In this document: positions 57,182 to 64,000 of the stretch, piece by piece
How positions within the stretch are numbered: the stretch's first letter is position 1
Layout: each line of letters begins with the position of its first letter
From: Ruegeria lacuscaerulensis ITI-1157
Lineage (GTDB): Bacteria > Pseudomonadota > Alphaproteobacteria > Rhodobacterales > Rhodobacteraceae
Assembly: GCA_000161775.1 (NCBI GenBank)
Contig: GG704595.1
Span: 29,558 to 93,557, forward strand
Direction: 5' to 3'
DNA length: 64,000 nt
The notes under the pieces: generated by a model
What the model was told of the DNA's origin: nothing
Databases searched by the model: none
Seen by the model: only the letters and a program-made list of their open reading frames with translations
Position numbers and translations under genes: made by a program

Positions 57182-57996
57182 CAGATCTCTCCTGCCTGCA
57201 GCTTGGCCAAGAACGGGCCATAGCCCGCGTCTCCCATCCAGAATTTCACCAGGTTGTCCACGCCGACCGTGGTCAGGGTCGCGCCGGCCAGCGCGTCGAT
57301 GTAGAAGTCCGGCCCGGCAGCGGGCATGGACTTGGCGACGGTGATCTGCAGATTGCCCGCATCGTCGCGCAGCTTTTTGCCATTCCACAGGGCTTTCCAG
57401 CGCGGATTGTCCACCTCGGCGCCCAGACCCGGCGTTTCGCCGTGCTGATAGAATTGCAGCCCGTAGATATCGTTGCCGTTTTCCTCGAGCGCGATGAAGC
57501 CGTACAGCGTGGACCACAGCCCATAGCCGTGGATCGGCAGGATCACCTTGTCCAGCGCGCCGTTTTCGTCGCGCAGCAGGTAGATCACGCGATATTTCGC
57601 CTTGCGGCCGATTCCGGCAGGGTCGTTTTCCAGAGGCTCGCTCAGTTCGGGGTCGCTGGCGGCGGCGATGTCGTCGAACGTGGCCGGGTCGAACTGGTCG
57701 TCGACGAACTCACCCGTCGCAAGGTCCAGCACGTGCGGTTCGAACGCGGCAAAAGCCTGAGCCACGTCGATGCCCGGTTCATAGACGCCGGCGACCTGCA
57801 GAACGTTGATCTGCTTGTCCTTCAGCTTGTTGGCCTCTTGCACCGGGCGCAGGCTGACCGCCGCGGCCGACACGATCATCGAGGCCACGAGGCACACGGC
57901 GACGGCGATGAAGATCGTCTTGCCCACCGAGTCCGGCGGCGCGGCCAGGAACCGGGCGATGACGCCTTTGGGTTCAGGGGATTGCGTATCAGACAT
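57181..57996 (-). CDS. nqrC: Na+-translocating NADH:quinone reductase subunit C
   Basis: 271 residues. One N-terminal span (about 28-48) and a periplasmic FMN-binding domain. The covalent FMN site is LAGATLTT with Thr240; the common SGAT motif has Ala in place of Ser. [30 protein letters not shown] and [11 protein letters not shown] are family hallmarks. ApbE, encoded 5 kb away, should flavinylate it. Confidence 0.96.
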   Translation of the reverse strand: MSDTQSPEPKGVIARFLAAPPDSVGKTIFIAVAVCLVASMIVSAAAVSLRPVQEANKLKDKQINVLQVAGVYEPGIDVAQAFAAFEPHVLDLATGEFVDDQFDPATFDDIAAASDPELSEPLENDPAGIGRKAKYRVIYLLRDENGALDKVILPIHGYGLWSTLYGFIALEENGNDIYGLQFYQHGETPGLGAEVDNPRWKALWNGKKLRDDAGNLQITVAKSMPAAGPDFYIDALAGATLTTVGVDNLVKFWMGDAGYGPFLAKLQAGEI

Positions 57997-59197
57997 GGCG
58001 ACGCGCCCTCCGTTTGATGTTTGCCTGCACCACGAAATAGTCGATCAGCGGCGCAAAGACGTTGCCGAACAGGATGGCCAGCATCATGCCTTCGGGGAAG
58101 GCCGGATTCACGACCCGGATCAGCACGACCATGACACCGATCAGCGCGCCATAGATATAGCGGCCCATATTGGTGTGGCTGGCCGAGACCGGCTCGGTCA
58201 CCATGAAGGCCAGACCGAACGCATAACCGCCCAGCACGACGTGCCAGTACCACGGCATCGCGAACATCGGGTTGGTGTCCGACCCGATCAGGTTCAGCAA
58301 CAGGGTAAAGCCGATGGTGCCGGCCAGACAGCCCAGGATCAGGCGGTAGTTGGCGATCTTGGTCACCAGCAGGAAGGCCAGACCGATCATGCAGGCCAGG
58401 GTCGAGGTCTCGCCAAAGCTGCCCTGAATGGTGCCATAGAAGGCATCCCACCAGGTGATGCCCTGAGCGGCCAACGCCTGATATCCGTCAGCCGCCGATA
58501 CCGCCAGCGCCGTCGCACCGGAAAAACCGTCAACCGGGGTCCAGACCGAGTCACCCGACATGGATGCGGGATAGGCGAAATACAGGAAGGCCCGTCCCAC
58601 CAGCGCGGGGTTGAGGAAATTCTTGCCGGTGCCCCCGAAGACTTCCTTGCCGATGACCACGCCGAAGATAATCCCCAGCGCCACCTGCCACAGCGGCGCG
58701 GTGGCCGGCATGATCAACGTGTACAGCATCGAGGTGACAAGAAAGCCTTCGTTCACCTCATGCCCGCGCACGGTGGCAAAGATCACCTCGAAAATGCCCC
58801 CCGCGACCAGCGTGACGATGTAGATCGGCAGGAAATACATCAACCCGTGCATCACGTTGGCAAAGATGCTGGACGGGTCCAGAGAAATGCCCAGGGCCTG
58901 CAGGATGGCGATGCGCCAACCGGTTGCCGACTCCGGGCCCAGCGTCGCGATAGCCGAGTTGGCCTGAAAACCGGTGTTGTACATGCCCCACAGGATGCAG
59001 GGGATGGTGGCGATCACGACATAGGTCATGATCCGCTTCATATCCACGTAGGACCGCGCATGCGGCGCCACGGTGGTCACGGTTTTCGGAGTGTAGATGA
59101 AGCTTTCTACCATCTCGTAGATGGGGAAGAACTTCTCGTACTTGCCGCCCTTGGTGAAATGCGGCTCGATCCGGTCAAAGAAGTTGCGCAAACCCAT
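57989..59197 (-). CDS. nqrB: Na+-translocating NADH:quinone reductase subunit B
   Basis: 402 residues with about ten spans. GFSGATALA carries Thr229, the covalent FMN site. Other blocks are HGLMYFLPIYIVTLVAGG, IGKEVFGGTGKNFLNPALVGRAFLYFAYP and AYAFGLAFMVTEPVSAS-like segments. It holds the riboflavin and FMN cofactors and the Na+ channel. It overlaps nqrC by eight bases. Confidence 0.97.
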   Translation of the reverse strand: MGLRNFFDRIEPHFTKGGKYEKFFPIYEMVESFIYTPKTVTTVAPHARSYVDMKRIMTYVVIATIPCILWGMYNTGFQANSAIATLGPESATGWRIAILQALGISLDPSSIFANVMHGLMYFLPIYIVTLVAGGIFEVIFATVRGHEVNEGFLVTSMLYTLIMPATAPLWQVALGIIFGVVIGKEVFGGTGKNFLNPALVGRAFLYFAYPASMSGDSVWTPVDGFSGATALAVSAADGYQALAAQGITWWDAFYGTIQGSFGETSTLACMIGLAFLLVTKIANYRLILGCLAGTIGFTLLLNLIGSDTNPMFAMPWYWHVVLGGYAFGLAFMVTEPVSASHTNMGRYIYGALIGVMVVLIRVVNPAFPEGMMLAILFGNVFAPLIDYFVVQANIKRRARRHV

Positions 59198-59202
59198 GTG
59201 GA

Positions 59203-60546
59203 TCAGCCCTCCTTTTCAATCTTGGTCAGGCAGTCGCGCAGCGCCAGCCCGTATTCGTACTTGGCCGGACAGGCAAAGCCCACAAGGCCCATGTCCTCTT
59301 CATCCAGCTCCAGCGCGCCCAGGGCCTGCGCCGTGTCGGTATCCATCACCAAAAGCGCCCGCAGAAGTTGCGTCGGCAGGTAATCCTGCGGCATCAGCTC
59401 TTCGAAGGTGCCGGTGGGCACCATGGCGCGGCGACCGCCGTTCAGGTTGGAGGTGAATTCGAACAGCTTTTTGGCAAAGGCCGAGCCCAGAACCGGCTGC
59501 ACCGCGTATTTCGACGGCATCGGACGGATCCAGCCCAGCGGGATCTGGTCGTGATCCTCGCGGATGATGCAGATCTGGCGCGCGAAGCGTCCCAGATAGG
59601 CGATCGGCCCGGTGGCGTGACGCCCCGACAGGACCGAGCCGGAAATGATGCGGGCCTCGCCGTCGATGGCGATCTCGTCGCGGGTCAGATCCTCGGTCGA
59701 GGCGCCCATGACCGTGCGGATCAGACGCGGCTGCCGCGCGCCGGGGCCGGTCAGGGCCACCACTACGTTCGGGTCCAGATGGCCCGACTGCAGCAGCCGC
59801 CCGATGGCGATCACGTCCTGATAGCCGATGGTCCAGACGGTTTTCTCGGCGGTCACGGGTTCGAGGAAGTGGATATGCGTCCCGGCCAGGCCCGCCGGAT
59901 GGGGGCCGCTGAACGCCACGGCCTCGACGCCCGGAAGATCGGCGCCGGGGATCATGTCGCCGTCCTTCTGGCACAGATAGGTCTTGCCTTCGGTCAGCTT
60001 GGCCACGGCGGCCAGACCGGCGGCAAAGGCCTCGGCCGCGTCATTGATGATCAGCGCGGCATCGGCGGCCAGCGGCTCGCTGTCCATGGCCGTGACGAAG
60101 ATCGCGGCGGGCTGGGTGCCCGGCTGCGGCATCTTGGAATAGGGCCGCGTGCGGAACGCGGTCCACAGGCCGGCGGCGCACAGCTTGGCGGTGAGACCCT
60201 GCGCTGTCTCGGCATCGCCCACGCCCGAGAAATCGATGCCGGGGTCGTTGGGGTCCGAGACTTCGATGACGACGCTCTGCAGCACGCGCCGCGCGCCGCG
60301 GTTGATGGCCACGACCTTGCCGGTCAGCGGCGCCACCATCATCGCGTCGGGCGCGCTCTTGTGGCAGAACAGCGGCGTGCCGCGCTGGACAGTGTCCCCT
60401 TCCTGCACCAGCATGCGGGGTTTCAGGCCGATGTAATCGGCACCCAGAACGCCCACGGTCGAATAATTCGGACCCGGCTGGATGCGTTGCTCGGGCGCGC
60501 CCAGAATCGGCAGATCCAACCCTTTTTTCAGTTTGAAAGTTTGCAT
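59203..60546 (-). CDS. nqrA: Na+-translocating NADH:quinone reductase subunit A
   Basis: 447 residues. Cytoplasmic subunit of the pump: FKLKKGLDLPILGAPEQRI, VGVLGADYIGLKPRMLVQEGDTVQRGTPLFCHK, PLTGKVVAINRGARRVLQSVVIE, and WTIGYQDVIAIGRLL. It helps form the ubiquinone site. The ATG at 60546 gives the standard MQTFKLKKG start. First gene of the operon. The 298 bases before the divergent methyltransferase must hold its promoter; no clear operator is visible there. Confidence 0.97.
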   Translation of the reverse strand: MQTFKLKKGLDLPILGAPEQRIQPGPNYSTVGVLGADYIGLKPRMLVQEGDTVQRGTPLFCHKSAPDAMMVAPLTGKVVAINRGARRVLQSVVIEVSDPNDPGIDFSGVGDAETAQGLTAKLCAAGLWTAFRTRPYSKMPQPGTQPAAIFVTAMDSEPLAADAALIINDAAEAFAAGLAAVAKLTEGKTYLCQKDGDMIPGADLPGVEAVAFSGPHPAGLAGTHIHFLEPVTAEKTVWTIGYQDVIAIGRLLQSGHLDPNVVVALTGPGARQPRLIRTVMGASTEDLTRDEIAIDGEARIISGSVLSGRHATGPIAYLGRFARQICIIREDHDQIPLGWIRPMPSKYAVQPVLGSAFAKKLFEFTSNLNGGRRAMVPTGTFEELMPQDYLPTQLLRALLVMDTDTAQALGALELDEEDMGLVGFACPAKYEYGLALRDCLTKIEKEG

Positions 60547-60844
60547 GTCGCTACGTTCTTCCAAGCCTTTTTCCTACGCCCGCCACGCAGGCCCGATGAC
60601 CCGGGCACTGAATAGCGCGGAGTTCGGCCCGCCCCGTCGCAAAAGCGACGCAGACCGGTCGAAATCCGCAGGCGTCTTTCCGATTACGGCCCCTTTACGC
60701 GGCACCGCGCCCAAACGCAAACCTGTTACCGCCCAAATCAGCCCGGAATCTAAAAAATCTGCGCTTTCATGTGCCGAAATACCAAATACTCGGTAGGCGC
60801 AAATTCCTGTCGCACGCCCACAGGCGCTGGTGTATGCACCCGGA

Positions 60845-61957
60845 ATGGATACAGCCGAGCTTGAAATCTTTCTGATCGCCACGCCGGGGTTGGAACAGCC
60901 CTTGCTGACCGAGACCATCCGCAACGGATTCGCCGGCGCGAAGCACGTGCCCGGCGGCGTGGTGCTGCGCGGCGGCTGGCCCGAGGTCTGGCGCGCCAAC
61001 CTGATGCTGCGCGGGGCCAACAAGGTTCTGGTCCGGCTGGGGTCTTTCCCCGCCGTCCATCTGGCCCAGTTGGACAAACGCGCGCGCAAGTTTCCCTGGG
61101 GTGACGTTCTGCGCCCCGACGTGCCCGTCAGGGTCGAGGCCACCAGCCGCAAATCCCGCATCTACCACGCTGGTGCAGCGCGTCAGCGCATCGAAGGTGC
61201 GATCTCGGAAACCCTCGGCGCCCCGATCGCCCAGGACGCACCAGTGCGGGTGCTTTTGCGAATCGAAAAGGACATCTGCACCCTGTCTGTCGACAGCTCG
61301 GGCGATCCGCTGCACAAACGCGGCCACAAGGCGGCGGTGGCCAAATCGCCGATGCGCGAGACGATGGCAGCCATGTTCCTGCACGAATGCGGCTTTGACG
61401 GGTCCGAGCCCGTACTGGACCCGATGTGCGGATCTGGCACTTTCGTGATCGAAGCGGCCGAAATCGCGCTTGGCCTTCCGCCCGGACGGTCGCGCGACTT
61501 TGCCTTTCAGCATCTCGCCACGTTCGAGGCTGCGGAATGGGCCCGGATGCGCCAACCGCACGTCGCCGCCGAGACCGAGCTGCGGTTCTACGGCTCTGAC
61601 CGGAATGCGGGCGCGATCGAAACCGCAGCGGCCAACGCGCAACGGGCCGGGGTCGATACGGTCACGCGGTTTCGGCAGGCCGCGGTCAGCGACATCAAGC
61701 CGCCTGCCAGCCCAGCCGGGCTGGTGATCGTGAACCCGCCCTATGGCGCGCGGATCGGCGACGAAAAACGCCTTCGGTCACTCTATGGCAGCCTGGGCAA
61801 GGTACTGATGGCCCGGTTTTCGGGCTGGCGGGTCGGGATCGTGACCAGCAGCCAGTCGCTGGCGCGGGCGACGCGCCTGCCCTTGATCGCACCGGGGCCG
61901 GTCGTTGATCACGGCGGCACCAAGATCCGGTTGTACCGAACCGATCCCTTGCCTTGA
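60845..61957 (+). CDS. THUMP-domain rRNA methyltransferase (RlmL N-terminal type)
   Basis: 370 residues. The N-terminal THUMP region (EIFLIATPGLEQPLLTETIRNGF, PGGVVLRGGWPEVWRANLMLRGANKVLVRLGSF) is followed by a Rossmann methyltransferase with DPMCGSGTFVIEAAEIALGLPPG (SAM loop), FYGSDRNAGAIETAAANAQRAG and the catalytic VIVNPPYGARIGDE. It matches the YcbY/RlmL half that makes m2G in 23S rRNA; the RlmK half is absent. The ATG at 60845 is preferred over a GTG at 60830. Confidence 0.92.
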   Translation: MDTAELEIFLIATPGLEQPLLTETIRNGFAGAKHVPGGVVLRGGWPEVWRANLMLRGANKVLVRLGSFPAVHLAQLDKRARKFPWGDVLRPDVPVRVEATSRKSRIYHAGAARQRIEGAISETLGAPIAQDAPVRVLLRIEKDICTLSVDSSGDPLHKRGHKAAVAKSPMRETMAAMFLHECGFDGSEPVLDPMCGSGTFVIEAAEIALGLPPGRSRDFAFQHLATFEAAEWARMRQPHVAAETELRFYGSDRNAGAIETAAANAQRAGVDTVTRFRQAAVSDIKPPASPAGLVIVNPPYGARIGDEKRLRSLYGSLGKVLMARFSGWRVGIVTSSQSLARATRLPLIAPGPVVDHGGTKIRLYRTDPLP

Positions 61958-62007
61958 CCACGGCGGTGTCCGGTGAAGAGTTTTGAGCACATTACCCCAA
62001 GAATCCC

Positions 62008-62036
62008 TCTTGCACATTCAAATCGCCGGGTATAGA
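62008..62036 (+). promoter_or_regulatory. Putative promoter of tRNA-Pro
   Basis: A TCTTGC/TTGCAC -35 region (62008-62015) and TATAGA at 62031-62036 lie just before the tRNA. The spacer is 17 bases from TCTTGC or 15 from TTGCAC. The TATAGA is 15 bases before the mature 5' end, a normal distance. Confidence 0.5.
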
Positions 62037-62050
62037 TCACGCGCCACGGT

Positions 62051-62127
62051 CGGAGTGTAGCTCAGCCTGGTAGAGCACTGTCTTCGGGAGGCAGGGGCCG
62101 GAGGTTCGAATCCTCTCACTCCGACCA
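62051..62127 (+). tRNA. tRNA-Pro (CGG)
   Basis: 77 bases with a perfect seven-base acceptor stem (CGGAGTG/CACTCCG), discriminator A and encoded CCA. The anticodon stem CTGTC/GGCAG (62078-62082/62090-62094) closes loop TTCGGGA with anticodon CGG at 62085-62087, reading CCG codons. The T-loop is TTCGAAT. AT-richer DNA with foreign features begins right after its 3' end, a common integration position. Confidence 0.97.
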
Positions 62128-62234
62128 ATAATTTCAATACCTTACAAGTCCTCCACAAATGTGCCTACTGCTACGGTAAGCACATAGTAAGCACGGCAGG
62201 GGTAAATCCGGGTCATTTCGGGCCGAATCCTTAC

Positions 62235-62474
62235 CTAGAGTTTGGCTACATCAAGACCGGCTGCTTTCAGCCTTGGTGCGATCTTCTTCATCTTAGCAAA
62301 CTCAGTCCCGAATGACGCTCCGATTCCTAGAGCTTCGCAGAACTCCTTGCCGGTTACGCTCTGCAACACATCAGCGTGCTTAATCACTTGAAGATGCAGC
62401 TCCGCGACATAGGCGTTGCGGGGGGCGTCCTCAATGGCGTCCTTAATTTGGGCGATCACTTGATTGATAGACAT
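62235..62474 (-). CDS. Small HTH-like protein beside tRNA-Pro
   Basis: 79 residues. An N-terminal helical part (INQVIAQIKDAIEDAPRNAYVAELHLQVIKHADVLQSV) precedes TGKEFCEALGIGASFGTEFAKMKKIAPRLKAAGLD, which has helix-turn-helix character. I recall similar small HTH-like proteins in Rhodobacterales, but no function is known. AAGGTTAAGAG precedes the ATG. A tandem heptad array lies 32-73 bases upstream and may be its operator. The AT-richer codon use and position after a tRNA suggest an acquired gene. Confidence 0.7.
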   Translation of the reverse strand: MSINQVIAQIKDAIEDAPRNAYVAELHLQVIKHADVLQSVTGKEFCEALGIGASFGTEFAKMKKIAPRLKAAGLDVAKL

Positions 62475-62505
62475 CTCTTAACCTTTCACATTTGGATGGC
62501 GGCGA

Positions 62506-62547
62506 GCATTTAGCTTTATGCTTTTAGCTATAAGCTTTTTGCACAGC
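62506..62547. repeat. Tandem heptad array with GC every seven bases
   Basis: Six contiguous heptads, each beginning GC: GCATTTA, GCTTTAT, GCTTTTA, GCTATAA, GCTTTTT and GCACAGC. The first five are AT-rich after the GC. The array is upstream of the HTH-like gene. Regular 7-base direct repeats are known as multi-copy operators, for example of ribbon-helix-helix omega/CopG-type repressors, and as iterons. Which applies here is unknown. Confidence 0.7.
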
Positions 62548-62845
62548 ATGTCAATCCACATGCTCCGCCCCCTAAGATAGATAGAGATAGGTATATCTAT
62601 AGAGCTTGTTTTCCTCGGAGCCGCCTTCGCGCCCCTCACACGCGCGACGGAAGCGGCTTCGAGGCGATACGACTACGACAACGTCACGCCGCACTCTTCG
62701 CTAAGAAACCAAACACTCGCAGAAGCGCGCAACTCAGGTTCCTTGGAATCGATGGGATATCAAACCCTCACCACTTGTAACTGTTGGCCTTCACGGTGGC
62801 ATAGTTTGCTTCCGCTCCGAAATACCTGACGACAGAAACGCAGTA
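62548..62845. other. AT-richer intergenic stretch after the heptad array
   Basis: About 300 bases without a supported gene. It begins with a TAGATAGAGATAGGTATATC-type AT-rich segment containing the imperfect dyad ATAGGTATATCTAT, followed by an imperfect inverted repeat (62613-62664). The remainder shows no coding pattern. Composition differs visibly from the flanks. Confidence 0.6.
62613..62664. repeat. Imperfect inverted repeat
   Basis: CCTCGGAGCCGCCTTC at 62613-62628 and the reverse complement of CCTCGAAGCCGCTTC at 62650-62664 can form a stem with one mismatch and one bulge around a 21-base loop. It could be a structured RNA end, a terminator without a T-run or an old element boundary. Confidence 0.4.
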
Positions 62846-62941
62846 TTACTTGGGCAGGTCAGCCAGCGTCATCGCCTTACGGATCGCTTCCAGCGCAAAC
62901 TTGGCCTTGAACTCTGGCGAGGGGTGCTTTCGTTTCTTCAC
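62846..62941 (-). pseudogene. Truncated IS3-type transposase OrfA
   Basis: A GTG-started frame of only 31 codons reads KKRKHPSPEFKAKFALEAIRKA and MTLADLPK, then TAA. The first part matches the start of IS3/IS911-type OrfA proteins, which normally run to about 90-100 residues with a helix-turn-helix. The rest of the transposase and the inverted repeats are not visible, so this is a scar of an insertion sequence. Confidence 0.7.
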
Positions 62942-63054
62942 CCTGGATCAATCCTTTCTTCATACGGCTCACCGTGAAGACCGGCACGAATATCCGCGAC
63001 AACCCCTTTCGGTCAGGGGTCCGGCGGTGTTGGCCTCCGGACCCAAGCTTCGAC

Positions 63055-64000
63055 CTAAAACGCCGCCCGGAACAGCCCGGTCAGGTTTTCCTCGGTCAGT
63101 TCGATGGGATTTCCGCCGCAGGACGGATCGGCGATTGCGCCTTTTACAAGTTCCGGAATCGCGTCCTCGGTCACACCCAGATCGGACAGCTTGCGAGGGA
63201 TGCCCAGCGTGTCGTTGAACTCCTGCACGAAAGCGCGGAACCCGTCAAACCCGCCGGAAATGCCCAGGTAAGCCGCGGCCGCGTCAAACCGCTCGGCAAT
63301 CGCCGGCGCGTTGAACTCCAGAACTGCGGGCATGCAGACCGCGTTGGTGGTGCCGTGGTGGGTGTTGAACACCGCGCCGATCGGGTGGCTCATGGCGTGG
63401 ATCGCGCCAAGCCCCTTCTGGAAAGCCGTCGCACCCATGGCGGCCGCACTCATCATCTGGGCACGCGCCTCGATGTCGGTGCCGTCCGCATAGGCGCGCG
63501 GCAGGTACTCCTTGACCAGCCGCATCCCCTCCAGCGCGATGCCCTGGCTCATGGGGTGATAATGCGGGCTGGAATAGGCCTCGACACAATGCGCAAAGGC
63601 ATCCAGGCCGGTCCCGGCGGTGATGAATTTCGGCATGCCCACGGTCAGTTCAGGGTCGCAGATCACGACGGTCGGCAGCACCTTGGGGTGGAAGATGATC
63701 TTCTTGGCATGGGTTTCCGAATTGGTGATGACGCTGGCGCGGCCCACTTCCGAGCCGGTACCGGCCGTCGTCGGCACCGCGATGATCGGCGCGATCGCCT
63801 CGGCATCCGCGCGGGTCCACCAATCACCGATATCCTCGAAATCCCAGACCGGGCGGGTCTGACCGGCCATGAAAGCGACCATCTTGCCCAGATCCAGCCC
63901 CGAGCCGCCGCCAAACGCGATCACACCGTCATGCCCGCCCGCCTTGTAGGCGGCCACACCGGCCTCGAGGTTCTTTTCGTTCGGGTTCGGGTCGACCTCG
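63055..64000 (-). CDS. Iron-dependent alcohol dehydrogenase (partial)
   Basis: The C-terminal 314 or so residues; the N-terminus lies beyond the window end, as the frame is open to base 64000. EVDPNPNEKNLEAGVAAYKAGGHDGVIAFGGGSGLDLGK is the group III ADH NAD(P) region; the metal ligands appear in GLDAFAHCVEAYSS and GAIHAMSHPIGAVFNTHHG. Such enzymes oxidise alcohols or reduce aldehydes in the cytoplasm. A hairpin without T-run follows the stop (63017-63044). Substrate unknown. Confidence 0.93.
   Translation of the reverse strand, partial: EVDPNPNEKNLEAGVAAYKAGGHDGVIAFGGGSGLDLGKMVAFMAGQTRPVWDFEDIGDWWTRADAEAIAPIIAVPTTAGTGSEVGRASVITNSETHAKKIIFHPKVLPTVVICDPELTVGMPKFITAGTGLDAFAHCVEAYSSPHYHPMSQGIALEGMRLVKEYLPRAYADGTDIEARAQMMSAAAMGATAFQKGLGAIHAMSHPIGAVFNTHHGTTNAVCMPAVLEFNAPAIAERFDAAAAYLGISGGFDGFRAFVQEFNDTLGIPRKLSDLGVTEDAIPELVKGAIADPSCGGNPIELTEENLTGLFRAAF

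Noticed and set aside
63017-63044. GGGTCCGG/CCGGACCC hairpin as adh terminator
   Set aside because: No U-tract on the minus strand and a 12-base loop; kept only as a remark in the gene entry.

Overview
The window is GC-rich and densely coded. Its gene content points to a marine alphaproteobacterium of the Rhodobacteraceae (Roseobacter group; Ruegeria/Phaeobacter-like). The clues are a ureDABCEFG operon, an Irr-type iron box in front of mbfA, a complete Na+-translocating NADH:quinone reductase with nqrM and apbE, a DUF6478-like protein, and a tandem-hairpin extragenic element of the kind I associate with this family. The assignment is an inference from gene content; no rRNA is present. I saw no CRISPR array and no intact mobile element.

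Layout. 0-11 kb: exopolysaccharide locus with a fused WecG-type/initiating sugar transferase, galU, an outer-membrane export lipoprotein, a flippase and three glycosyltransferases. Inserted in it are a cysteine-less SUOX-fold periplasmic protein and a hybrid histidine kinase. 11-18 kb: sugar or compatible-solute uptake and hydrolysis operon (binding protein, two permeases, ATPase, GH63-like hydrolase, GNAT), with a divergent LacI regulator and two matching operators. 18-20 kb: HxlR regulator divergent from a quinone reductase/GST pair. 20-22 kb: Tat-exported cyclic-nucleotide phosphodiesterase. 22.5-27.5 kb: urease operon with an extra His-rich membrane micropeptide between ureA and ureB. 27.7-36 kb: EamA and AEC transporters, TetR, iron exporter mbfA, S-formylglutathione hydrolase, transhydrogenase sthA, YaiI, a HAD phosphatase and zapE. 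36-44 kb: folC, accD, a CPBP-family membrane protease and a very unusual ABC protein (degenerate nucleotide-binding motifs, large insertion, C-terminal cyclic-nucleotide domain), divergent from two small conserved-looking genes. 44-49 kb: an MFS transporter remnant, then gpmI-envC-ctpA, with envC frameshifted. 49-60.5 kb: a sulfatase-like enzyme, nqrM, apbE, CBS and phosphatase genes, a UDP-glucuronate-type epimerase, and nqrABCDEF. 61-64 kb: RNA methyltransferase, tRNA-Pro(CGG), an AT-rich scar holding an HTH-like gene with a heptad repeat array and a truncated IS3-type transposase, and a partial iron-dependent alcohol dehydrogenase.

How the parts fit. The EPS genes form a Wzx/Wzy-type export route fed by GalU and perhaps by the epimerase at 53.6 kb. 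NqrM and ApbE mature the Na+-NQR encoded just downstream. The LacI operon looks like a scavenging system for a glycosylated osmolyte or oligosaccharide. The most unusual material is the degenerate ABC-cNMP/CPBP pair, the heptad array beside tRNA-Pro, the Cys-less SUOX/histidine kinase pair and the His-rich urease micropeptide.
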